This document shows positions 9,834 through 18,244 of a stretch of 33,056 nucleotides of DNA, piece by piece. The DNA is from Sergeia podlipaevii (taxonomy: Eukaryota > Euglenozoa > Kinetoplastea > Trypanosomatida > Trypanosomatidae). The stretch is taken from contig JASANZ010002013.1 of the NCBI GenBank assembly GCA_030849805.1, positions 1-33,056 of the forward strand, read 5' to 3'. A program made the position numbers and the translations under genes. The notes under the pieces were generated by a model. It saw nothing but the letters and a program-made list of their open reading frames with translations, searched no databases and was not told the DNA's origin. Positions within the stretch are counted from its first letter, which is position 1; each line of letters starts with the position of its first letter.

Positions 9834-10383
9834 TCCGCTAGAAGAACAAGAAGAGGAAGGAGTATTGAATTTTTAGAAAGTCATGGATGCTTGAGCCGTT
9901 CAGGAAGAGAGAGACTTCTCTCTCCTTGTTTGTTTGTTTTTCCATTTGTTTTTGCCTTGTTGAATTGTAGAGAGAAAACATATATAGAGAGAGAGAGAGA
10001 GAGAGACGAGAGAAATGGAAGGAAAGTGAAAACAAAACAAAAAAAAGGGAGAGAAGGATGAGATGATCACCTTTTCAGTACACTACATATGCTATAGTAT
10101 GGCCCTCAGCCATTATGAGGCGTTCCCTTTCACCGATGCTGCTACTACTACTACCACGCACACGCATCTCAATATAGAACATATACATTAACTTGAATAC
10201 CATTTTCCTTTTTATAAAAAGGACATTTAGGGGGGGGGAATAGGTTGAGCAAAACGAAAGACAAATAGTACCATGTGGTGGTACATCATAATATATATTT
10301 TTCATCTTTGTGTTAATCGATGTATGTACAGTGTGTCTTATCAAATCCGTTGGATGCGCTCAATACTGCTTTTTTTTTCCAAG
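9834..10383. other. Spacer between SMC2 and CDC27
   Basis: No gene is supported. Contents: a short GAGAGA-CTTC-TCTCTC inverted repeat near 9909-9924, a (GA)n run about 9985-10007, a (CTA)n run about 10140-10155, and a G-run about 10230-10238. Confidence 0.7.
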
Positions 10384-10473
10384 CTCTTTTCTATCTCTAT
10401 CCTTCCTTCTTTTTCTTTTTCTATTTTTTTTTCTTGTGTGTGTATGTTTGCTTCACAAACACTTCTGTCACAG
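10384..10473 (+). promoter_or_regulatory. Predicted spliced-leader acceptor for CDC27
   Basis: A C/T tract of about 50 nt (10384-10436) precedes the first AG at 10472-10473 (CACAG). The 160-nt leader that follows contains no ATG before 10634. A further AG at 10632-10633 touches the start codon and would leave no leader, so it is less likely. Confidence 0.6.
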
Positions 10474-10633
10474 CTACATTTTGTCTTTCCGTGGCTATAG
10501 TTGCCAACACATATATAAAAAAACAAAAAAAAAAGATACCTTTACGTAGATAGAGGTGTAGTACAACTAATAGTCAAGGAAAGAAAAAAAGGAAAGGAAA
10601 GTAACAAAATTGTCATCTACATCCCCGTTACAG

Positions 10634-13099
10634 ATGCGAGGATCTGCCACGGCGGCCTTGCCCTCTCCCGCGCACACGTCATCGCCGCCGCCGCCCATCA
10701 TGCAATCTATAGGCGAAACAGCTGCTGTTGATGATTCTGCAACAACAACGACAACAACAACAGCAGCAGCATCCGTTACGCCGACCCTTGTGGCCGAAAT
10801 GCGAGGTGCAGTAGAGGACAGTCTAAGACTCTACTTATACCATGACGCTATTTTTTACTCAGAACGTTTGCTCGAGGTGCAGCACAGCTATAGACACCTG
10901 CACATCCTCGCTGACTGTCTTGCACGTAGTGGGGACACCATTAGCGCGGTACGGCTGCTGCAGCAGTACTACCCGTTTTTTGAAGCCAATGTGCTTCGGC
11001 CTGCCAGCGCGGGGCCGTCGTCGCGCCGGCGGGAAGCATACGCCTCATCGTCATCCTCATCCTCGCCGGTCACCGCCACCGCCACCAGAGGAGATGGCTC
11101 GCGCGGGATGCCAATAGACACGCGATCCACGGTACGGCACTTCACAGCCAGTGTTAGTGGTGAGACCACCGGTTTCTTGACTCAGCAATCAGTAGATCTC
11201 GAGGCGAGATGGGACTGTAACTACTTGTACGCGGTATGCTGTTGTCAGACGGCACGATATAACGAGGGTCGACGTGCAATGACCGAACTGTTGCGAGTGG
11301 CAGATCGACTAGAAAATTTTTTTGTTTCATCGCCTGTCTCATTCGCGGCTCCACCATCTTCGACGTCAACAGCAACCAGTATGGAGGGTAGAGAAAAACG
11401 ATGTTTCTGGCGAGGTACGAGTGCGGTCTTGTACTGGCTCGGTGTTTGCGAGAAGCAGCTGCATCTTGATAGCGCGTGCGACAGTTTTGAGAAAGCGGTG
11501 AGTGCCGTCACGCAGCCTTACGGCGATGTCACGGCGCGCCTAAGACACGATGAACCGCTGCGCTTTCAGGCCTTCTGCGAGTATATTCACACTTCCCCCA
11601 ACCCACACGAGCGCTGTCTCGCCACCTTTACCCCTGAAGCCGCCGCCGTCTCGAATGAAACGTCGAATGAGGATGGAAGCGGTTGCGGCAGTGGTGAGTA
11701 TAGAGTGACACCAACACCAGCAGGACGCACAAACACAGATGTTCATTGGGATCCGACTAGCAGTGCATCGTGCGCGACACGCACAATAGAAGTCAAGACC
11801 AACGATTTTCAAGTATTTTCTGGAATGAGAACTTGCGCAGAAAGACGCGAGCCAGAGAAGGAGGAGAGTAGTTGTGTTGCCGACGTCAAGAAGAAGAAAC
11901 GACAATCGGCAGGTCACGCGGTGTTGCTGGCGTACTTGAAGCCCTTTGCTCAAGTAGTGTTCCTACTCGGCACATATCGCTGCAGTGAGGCTCAGAAACT
12001 CCTGCGAGCCTTCCCTACGCATTTAGACCTTGTTCCACAGCCTGAGAGTCCTGGTGCAACCCGCGCGAGCGCGATCGTCGTGGACGAAGAGGGGGAACCT
12101 GAGGAAGAAGGGGGTGGTCGTGGTAGGTACCCAGGTGCGACGACTTCATCGCAGCAGTACGAGCGTCGCACCCCCGTACCTTCCTCTGAACCCTCTCCGT
12201 GGACACTCACGCAGCTTGCGCTGGCCTACTTTCATGACGGCGATATGGCGAGCAGCTCCACAGTCTTTGCGCAACTGCTTGAGGAGGCCCCGTGGCGTCT
12301 CGCAGAACCGTCACTGGTGCTCTATAGCACAGCTCTGTGGCAGCTCAAGGCGGAAGGCGCGCTACGAGCCTTGGCCCAGCGTCTTACGGAAGAAGCCCCG
12401 CTTTCAGCGATATCTCTCTGTGTGGTCGGCAACGCGTACTCACTTGCACGTGAGCCGGCCGATGCGTTGGTGATGTTTCATCGTGCGGTGCAGGTGGATG
12501 CCTCCATGGCGTACGCGCACGCGCTTCGTGGTTATGAGCTCCTGTATCTTGATCGCAAGGCGGAGGCGGCAGAGGCGTTCAAGACAGCAATATATTGGGA
12601 CAGGAAAATGTACACCGCGTACGCCGGAGTTGGAGAGATCTACTTTCGTGATGAGGAGCTTTACATTGCTCGCCAGTATTTTCAGACCGCCATTTCACTC
12701 AACCCGCATCCCGCCATCATGAACCGCTTCGCCGCCACATACCACAGACGCGATGCAAGCACGCGTGAGTTGCAGGACGCACTGCGCATCTTTGAGGCAT
12801 CGCTACGGTTGCATCCGGGCAATCTTTCAGCGCGCCACCAGCGCGCTGACGTGCTCCTGCGTATCGGTCGCTACGAGGAGGCGCAGAGTGAGTTGCTGGC
12901 GATGATCGCGACTTGCCCGACGGAGGCGATGTTGTACGTCACCCTCGCGCGGTGCCTGCAGTGTGTCGGGGAGCGGCAGCAAGCGGTGCAGTGTTATCAT
13001 CGTGCTATGAACTTGGATCCGCGCCGCGAAGGGTATTTTAGGAATTGCATGGAAAGGCTGGCAGCGGCTACCTCTACACCACCAGCGCAACCCCTCTAG
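10634..13099 (+). CDS. CDC27: Anaphase-promoting complex subunit CDC27/APC3 (821 aa)
   Basis: Seen: an N-terminal helical region (about 59-117; LRLYLYHDAIFYSERLL, YRHLHILADCLARSGD), another at about 190-220, a long variable low-complexity middle, and a C-terminal array of tetratricopeptide repeats from about residue 523 to 811. Diagnostic CDC27 stretches include LYSTALWQLKAEGALRALAQ, CVVGNAYSLAREPADALVMF and AYAHALRGYELLYLDRKAEA, which match the family in order. Known role: CDC27 is a TPR scaffold of the APC/C ubiquitin ligase, binding activators and driving anaphase. The open frame starts at a TTG (10610); ATG 10634 is the first ATG after the acceptor. Oddities: a poly-Thr/Ala tract near the N-terminus and repeat-coded Ser and Glu/Gly tracts in the middle. 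The assignment rests on the C-terminal TPRs; the middle is not conserved. Confidence 0.85.
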   Translation: MRGSATAALPSPAHTSSPPPPIMQSIGETAAVDDSATTTTTTTAAASVTPTLVAEMRGAVEDSLRLYLYHDAIFYSERLLEVQHSYRHLHILADCLARSGDTISAVRLLQQYYPFFEANVLRPASAGPSSRRREAYASSSSSSSPVTATATRGDGSRGMPIDTRSTVRHFTASVSGETTGFLTQQSVDLEARWDCNYLYAVCCCQTARYNEGRRAMTELLRVADRLENFFVSSPVSFAAPPSSTSTATSMEGREKRCFWRGTSAVLYWLGVCEKQLHLDSACDSFEKAVSAVTQPYGDVTARLRHDEPLRFQAFCEYIHTSPNPHERCLATFTPEAAAVSNETSNEDGSGCGSGEYRVTPTPAGRTNTDVHWDPTSSASCATRTIEVKTNDFQVFSGMRTCAERREPEKEESSCVADVKKKKRQSAGHAVLLAYLKPFAQVVFLLGTYRCSEAQKLLRAFPTHLDLVPQPESPGATRASAIVVDEEGEPEEEGGGRGRYPGATTSSQQYERRTPVPSSEPSPWTLTQLALAYFHDGDMASSSTVFAQLLEEAPWRLAEPSLVLYSTALWQLKAEGALRALAQRLTEEAPLSAISLCVVGNAYSLAREPADALVMFHRAVQVDASMAYAHALRGYELLYLDRKAEAAEAFKTAIYWDRKMYTAYAGVGEIYFRDEELYIARQYFQTAISLNPHPAIMNRFAATYHRRDASTRELQDALRIFEASLRLHPGNLSARHQRADVLLRIGRYEEAQSELLAMIATCPTEAMLYVTLARCLQCVGERQQAVQCYHRAMNLDPRREGYFRNCMERLAAATSTPPAQPL

Positions 13100-13531
13100 T
13101 GCTGTTGTTGTTGTTGCTTGCATGCATAAGTGTAGTTAGTGTATATGTGTGCTGGAGATACAGGTGGGAGAAGAGGAAGTCTTTGCTTTGTTGTGATATG
13201 CTGGGTGTGGTTGCTATTAGAAATGGAAAATGAAGAACGAAAGTAAGATATTGCGTTCTTTGTACCGCTATATCAATAGATCACAAAAAACAACAACAAC
13301 AACAACAAGAAGAAAAAAAATCAAGCAAAGAGAGAGAGAGAGAGAGAGAGATAGAAGAGAAGAGAAAAAATACATGAAGAAAAAAAGAAGAGAGATGGCG
13401 ATTTTTTTAAAAAAAAAAATCTTCTTTTTCGCTGCGTCTCTTTATTGTCTTTCTATCTTATTTTTCGCGTGTTTGTGTGTGTGAGTGTGTGTGTGTATGT
13501 GTGCTACTATTCCTGTGCACCCTTCAGTATT
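13100..13531. other. Spacer between CDC27 and the dynein light chain gene
   Basis: No gene is supported. It holds GTT repeats (about 13103-13115), an (ACA)n run (about 13286-13305), a (GA)n run (about 13329-13351), a T7A11 junction (13402-13419) and a (TG)n stretch near 13472-13500. Confidence 0.7.
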
Positions 13532-13766
13532 CTTTTTTTTTTTCTTTTCTTTTCTTTTCTTTTTTTCTTTATTCCCTTTCAGGGTGACTCCTGTGGTTGA
13601 TTGGTCGATATATACATATATATATTATTGTTGTTGTTGTTGTTACGATTCTCATCTTCAGCTTGTGCCATCACTTTCAAAGGTGAGGAGCAGAGCAGGG
13701 CAAGAGACAGAGGACGGAGGAGGGGAGGAATAAAAGAATAAAGTGTTTATTTGTATTTTTCTTCAG
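13532..13766 (+). promoter_or_regulatory. Cluster of predicted spliced-leader acceptors for the dynein light chain gene
   Basis: Three candidate sites occur in series: a long C/T tract ending TTTCAG (AG 13581-13582), a GTT repeat then CTTCAG (AG 13660-13661), and TTTTTCTTCAG (AG 13765-13766). They predict leaders of about 240, 161 and 56 nt. None adds an upstream ATG before 13823. Confidence 0.6.
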
Positions 13767-13822
13767 AAGATTTGAAAAAGAAAAAGGGGGTTAGTCATTT
13801 ATCAATTAGTTTCTATATAGTG

Positions 13823-14155
13823 ATGGAGGGAGATAGAATCACGCTTGCCGACGACGCCTCCGTAATCTGCGAGGAGGTGGTGGCCCGCCACTTTACTCCC
13901 GAGGTGCGCTACCAGCATAGCAAGGTGCCCGCCATCGTGACCAACATCAGCGATCTCATCGTGCAGAGGCTCACGCAAGAGGCGAAGCTACCCCGCAAGT
14001 ACGTGGTGCACGTTACGATCATGGAGAAGACTGGTGCAGGTCTGCACTGCATTTCGGCGTGCTCGTGGAATCCCGGAAGTGACTCTTGCTTTGTATATAA
14101 GGCGGAGAATAAGGCGATGTATTGTATCGTATCGGTGTATGGTGTGACAGTATAG
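13823..14155 (+). CDS. Tctex1-type dynein light chain (110 aa)
   Basis: Seen: a short protein of exactly the expected family size, with the conserved core YQHSKV near residue 30, KYVVHVTIMEKTGAGLH in the middle and the C-terminal block ENKAMYCIVSVYGVTV. These align without gaps to metazoan Tctex1 (DYNLT1) proteins except at the variable N-terminus. Known role: a dimeric light chain on the dynein intermediate chains. In flagellates it serves cytoplasmic, intraflagellar-transport or axonemal dyneins; the sequence alone does not say which. ATG 13823 is the first ATG after all three candidate splice acceptors. The upstream in-frame extension begins with TTG and is lysine-rich leader, so it is not included. 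The neighbours are unrelated in function. Confidence 0.93.
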   Translation: MEGDRITLADDASVICEEVVARHFTPEVRYQHSKVPAIVTNISDLIVQRLTQEAKLPRKYVVHVTIMEKTGAGLHCISACSWNPGSDSCFVYKAENKAMYCIVSVYGVTV

Positions 14156-15034
14156 ACAAGAGGGCAACGGCTTTACCATATTCATCATTTTAAAGAGATA
14201 TGCCTTTTTGCTGTTGTTGTTGTTGTTGTTTGCGCCATCATCTTCATCTTTTTTTGATGTGTGTGTGTGTGTGCTGAATGTTTGGAACAACGAAGAGAGG
14301 GGAGGGGCATCGGCGGGATAGCCCTCGGAGACGTTGCTGTTTCCTTATGTAGAAATACGTAGACTTGTTTGCGTGTGTAACGCCTTACATCGTATAACAT
14401 CTTCTTTTTTTTTTTCTTTCTTCCTTGTTTGCTTGTGTAGGTGTGTCTAGGAGGAGCATCCCCCTCCCCCTCCACTACAACAACACCACGTTTGCTTGGA
14501 GGAGGAGAAGAAAGACGAATTGTAGACTCGCGCGAAGAAAAACATCGGAACAAAAGAAACATGAGACACTCTAATTATTGATGCTTCCATTGTATGAAAA
14601 AAAAGATGTGTATACATTTTTTGTTGTTGTTTTTGTTGTTGCTTTCTCTCTTTATCTCCTCTTCCTTTTATATATGCTTTTGTGAATCATCTCTCTTTCT
14701 CTCTCTCTCTTCCCCTCTAACGCTACATTACTGATTCGCTTGTTGTTGTCGTTGCTGCTGCTGTTGCGTTTCCCTCTTTTCTCTTTTTTTTTTCTTTTTC
14801 TCATGCTTCTTCTTCTTCTTTCGTAGTGACTCTGCTTCCACTCAAGAAGGATAACTTTACCATTCGAGTCACGTATACACCCCCAAAGGAAGCAAACAAA
14901 AGAAAAAATAAGGAAAGTAGCACTTATTAGTCCGCGCACGCTACCACGCGTACAGAAGTACCGCGAGTTGTGTGCGGCACAATATAAGCAAGGGGTGTAT
15001 CCCCTCTATACATTTGAAAATTCGACCGAAGCCA

Positions 15035-15072
<38 letters not shown>

Positions 15073-15199
15073 TGCTAACGTGTATATTATAAGAAGAGAA
15101 GGGGTAGCAATACAGCTTTTCTCTCTCTCTCTCTCTTTCTCTATTTCACATTATTTTTGTTCTTTTTCCTAGTGTAAATAAAAATAAAATTGTATTCAA
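14156..15199. other. 1.0-kb spacer between dynein light chain and metallophosphatase
   Basis: No gene is supported. A well-formed C/T tract with AG occurs at about 14403-14440, but only very short ORFs follow it. Other contents: GTT repeats (14211-14230, 14621-14640), a (TG)n run about 14259-14272, a CT-rich block about 14690-14716 and a long (TA)n (15036-15068). Confidence 0.7.
15036..15068. repeat. (TA)n microsatellite, about 16 units
   Basis: Uninterrupted TA repeat in the spacer upstream of the metallophosphatase gene. Confidence 0.9.
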
Positions 15200-15215
15200 T
15201 TTTTTTTTTCTTTAG
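15200..15215 (+). promoter_or_regulatory. Predicted spliced-leader acceptor for the metallophosphatase gene
   Basis: A T-run with one C (15200-15213) ends in TTTAG (AG 15214-15215). The 70-nt leader contains a GTT repeat, no ATG, and ends in the T9A9GG element that touches the start codon. Confidence 0.65.
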
Positions 15216-15265
15216 CAATTGTTGTTGTTGTTGTTGCTCATACAAAGAAACCAAGTGGACGAACA

Positions 15266-15283
15266 TTTTTTTTTAAAAAAAAA
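15266..15283. repeat. T9A9 homopolymer palindrome abutting a start codon
   Basis: Nine T followed by nine A, then GG and the ATG at 15286. In the mRNA this is a self-complementary U-run/A-run immediately upstream of the start codon. Confidence 0.85.
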
Positions 15284-15285
15284 GG

Positions 15286-17631
15286 ATGTGGCGATGCTCT
15301 TCTCTCTTGCGAAGACACATTAGCTATCTCACTGACGTGGAGGGTGATATGGCATACTTTCAACGATTCGTTAGTATCAGTAAAGCGCTTCGGTGGGAGA
15401 GGCGTCCGCGGTCGCCACGCCCTGTGTCACAAGCGCATCTGACAGAGCACCGCAAGCGTATCATTCACAAGGCCATCTATGGAAGCGCAGAAACATCTTT
15501 ACTCACAACACCAGCAACAGCAGTACCTACTTTGTCCTCCTCCTCCTCCTCTTGGTTCATGGAACCCCCAGTGCCCCCAGAGCCGCTGGATGAAGCCCCA
15601 GACCCATCTCACACGCTCACTCTCATAGACCTTCATGAAACCTACGTTTTAGGCTTTCGTGACTCAGAGTCGCACTTTGTCTATGGAGGTGATGCGTTTG
15701 ATCATGGAGAGGATTTGGCCTTTGCAAAGTGCCTGCTTGACCTGAAGGCACGCTACCCAGACAGGGTGCACCTCATTCTTGGCAACCGCGATGTGAACAA
15801 AATGGTGATGGCGCCGATAATCTCCGATACGGTTTCGTCAGATGGCAGCAGAGGAGGAGGAGGAGGAGGAGGAGAGGATAAGACTCTCGGGTGTGCGGTC
15901 TCTGAAGCGCAGGAGCGTGTGTTTCCGCGGCAATTATACGCGCAGAAACCGCCCCCCTTCTGCAGCTACGAGGAGTTTTATTATGCAACGAAGGGAAGGC
16001 AGCAGCAGTTCGGTCGTGGTGATCTGGAGAACAGGAACACGAAAGAGGGGACCACCGGAGAAGATACAGAAAAGAATGGGTGGTGGCCTGTAGAGCCGAG
16101 AGCGGATGCGGTTTCCTTTTTGCGGTGGGCATTGCGAGATAAACTGGGCAGTCCAGAGGCGTTTGAGAATCGTCGCCGCGAGCTTGCGATACTCAAGTCT
16201 TACGTTCTTCACAAGAGCAACGGTGGTGAGGCCTTGGCTAATGCCCCTAGTTATACTTGCTGCGGCGACACGTGCGGGGTCAACAGTAATAGTGAGGATT
16301 GTACTGCCTCGCAACTAGCGGCAAGTCTGGTTTCGGATGAGGAGGTGGCGAGCAGCTTCTTCGCAGCCACACGGCGTGGAGGTGCGTACTACCGCTACTT
16401 ACACAGCGCCCGTCTGATGACTGAGATGGACGGCGTGCTCTTCGTGCATGGCGGGGTGAACGAATTTAACGTTGGGTTTGTCCCGAGTTGCGAGAGGGAC
16501 GGTGCACTCGGCACGGTGCATCATAAAAGTTGTGATGACGACGACGCCAAGGATGGAAAGCAGGTGCGTGCGGTGGCAGGTCGCTCTTATTTTTCTTGTA
16601 GTTACGGTTATGATGCTAGCAGCAAGGGTAGCAACGCAAAGGAGGTACGCACCCCTGTAGAAGCGTGGATCGCTGCGCTGGAGGCGTTTCGGCTTGACTG
16701 CCTAGCAGACTGGGAATTCCGCCGCGGGGCGTGTGGGGAGCCGCTTCGCCACTGTGCCTTTCCGCGCGTATCAGTCCCCTACTCAGTAATCGTCGGGAGC
16801 TTTATTCACGTTCAGCCCTCGCCATTGTCCTCTCCCGAGACTCGATCTGTCTTTCACGAAGGCCCCATGTATTCCCCGCTGCACGTGGTGAACTACCTCC
16901 TAGCGAGTGGTGTGCATACTGTATGCTCGGGACATCAGCCCGTTGGGGACTTGCCTTCTGTCGTATGTCAACCCGGCGATTTCAGAATGATTGATGCAGA
17001 TAACTCCTACTCAGGGCGGGGAAATCGTTTTTGTGAGGGGAGAAACCGGCGAGGCCTTGCTGTGATGGAAGTGATCTTCAACACAGAAGGAGGCCGCATC
17101 GATGGTGGTGGCAGTGGGGTTCATGCAGAGACGCAGGGAGCAGGGTCACAGCAGCAGCAGGAGCAGTTTGAAAAGAGCTGTCAAATACTCGTACATGGCC
17201 GTCGTGCGGATGGCGAACGCTTTGCCTATGACGCTGGTGCTCCATATATTGGCCGTGCTCTGGGTAGTGGCTGGTGGGTGAAGGCGGTCTCTCCCTGCCC
17301 TGGTCAAGTCACTCACGACCAAATTGAAAGGAGGAAGGAGAAAGGAAAAGTGGGAGAAGAAAGATGCGAAACCGGCGCGCATCCGAGGAGGGGAAGCGAT
17401 CCCCCTAACAGAGAGGAGGAACGTGAAGTGTGGTACACTCTTCACCGATCTCTACACTCGCTACGTGGCGAGGAGGTGTGCATTGTCTCTCAGGAGCAGC
17501 TGGAGCGGATGCTGCACAGCTATACGCCTCTACCAGTGCCAGGTGAGCTGTCCAGTGGGCTATCGCGAGAGCAACTAGCTGATGTACCTGTACACCGTAT
17601 CAAAACGCGGGTGAAACCCTCGCTGCAGTAA
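15286..17631 (+). CDS. Calcineurin-like metallophosphoesterase family protein (781 aa)
   Basis: Seen: the metallophosphatase motif series in order. These are YLTDVEGD near the N-terminus (Asp17, Asp21), GGDAFDHG (Asp136, His140), LGNRDVN (Asn167, Asp169), FVHGGV (His388) and SGHQPVGD (His550). All the metal-ligand positions of the family appear present. The spacing is stretched by low-complexity inserts: poly-Ser about residues 84-90, a poly-Gly run encoded by GGA repeats near 15853-15873, and a long insert between the GNRD and VHGG motifs. Known: the fold hydrolyses phosphate esters with a two-metal centre. The substrate, protein or small molecule, cannot be read from sequence, and no PP1/PP2A-type signature is seen. 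The family probably is a divergent one conserved in trypanosomatids (inference). The C-terminal 150 residues are charged and variable. The start is the first ATG after the acceptor. Confidence 0.82.
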   Translation: MWRCSSLLRRHISYLTDVEGDMAYFQRFVSISKALRWERRPRSPRPVSQAHLTEHRKRIIHKAIYGSAETSLLTTPATAVPTLSSSSSSWFMEPPVPPEPLDEAPDPSHTLTLIDLHETYVLGFRDSESHFVYGGDAFDHGEDLAFAKCLLDLKARYPDRVHLILGNRDVNKMVMAPIISDTVSSDGSRGGGGGGGEDKTLGCAVSEAQERVFPRQLYAQKPPPFCSYEEFYYATKGRQQQFGRGDLENRNTKEGTTGEDTEKNGWWPVEPRADAVSFLRWALRDKLGSPEAFENRRRELAILKSYVLHKSNGGEALANAPSYTCCGDTCGVNSNSEDCTASQLAASLVSDEEVASSFFAATRRGGAYYRYLHSARLMTEMDGVLFVHGGVNEFNVGFVPSCERDGALGTVHHKSCDDDDAKDGKQVRAVAGRSYFSCSYGYDASSKGSNAKEVRTPVEAWIAALEAFRLDCLADWEFRRGACGEPLRHCAFPRVSVPYSVIVGSFIHVQPSPLSSPETRSVFHEGPMYSPLHVVNYLLASGVHTVCSGHQPVGDLPSVVCQPGDFRMIDADNSYSGRGNRFCEGRNRRGLAVMEVIFNTEGGRIDGGGSGVHAETQGAGSQQQQEQFEKSCQILVHGRRADGERFAYDAGAPYIGRALGSGWWVKAVSPCPGQVTHDQIERRKEKGKVGEERCETGAHPRRGSDPPNREEEREVWYTLHRSLHSLRGEEVCIVSQEQLERMLHSYTPLPVPGELSSGLSREQLADVPVHRIKTRVKPSLQ

Positions 17632-18160
17632 TGGTGAACAGCAAACGTCCGAAGTCAAGTACTTTACGTCCTCCAAATATATGACTTTTCTTTTTATTTT
17701 TCTCCTTTTTTTATTATTCCATTTTTTTTTTTCTGTGTGTGCCGTGTTGGAGCTGAGACATTGTTCAACAGCACACACATGTACTCACATATACATATTT
17801 AAACAAAGCATTATCCGATGTATCAATAAACTGTTATAATAATAATGTTGGATGTCGTCTTTGCTTTTCGTCTCATTTTTTTCCTTCCCTCCCCCCCCCC
17901 CCCCCCTTCATACTGCATTTATTTTTCTTTTCTTTTCTTTTCTTACCTTCTTTCTGGAATATATCTTATCTTTGTCCAATTTTTTTTTATTTCTCTATTT
18001 CATAAAATGGCTATCAAAACGTGTTGTAGCAGTACGTTTGATATTTTGATAAATATAAACTTCCTCACATCTTTTTTTTTTCTTTTTGAAACATCAATCA
18101 CCAATCTGCGCAACATTAACGCTAGAGAAAGGGAGAGCAAAGGGGAAAGTCCTTACAAGT
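17632..18160. other. Spacer between metallophosphatase and the 894-aa gene
   Basis: No gene is supported. A C16 run (17891-17906) sits in a long C/T-rich region (about 17865-17999). Open frames here are Phe/Leu-rich translations of pyrimidine tracts. Confidence 0.7.
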
Positions 18161-18191
18161 CTTTTCCGTTGTTGTTGTTGTTTTCTTATAG
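18161..18191 (+). promoter_or_regulatory. Predicted spliced-leader acceptor for the 894-aa gene
   Basis: A C/T plus GTT-repeat tract (18161-18189) ends TTTTCTTATAG (AG 18190-18191). The leader would be 53 nt with no ATG before 18245. Confidence 0.65.
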
Positions 18192-18244
18192 CGTAGGCAA
18201 ATACAGTCTTTAAAAAAAACAATCCATCACCGCCATTGAAGCGC

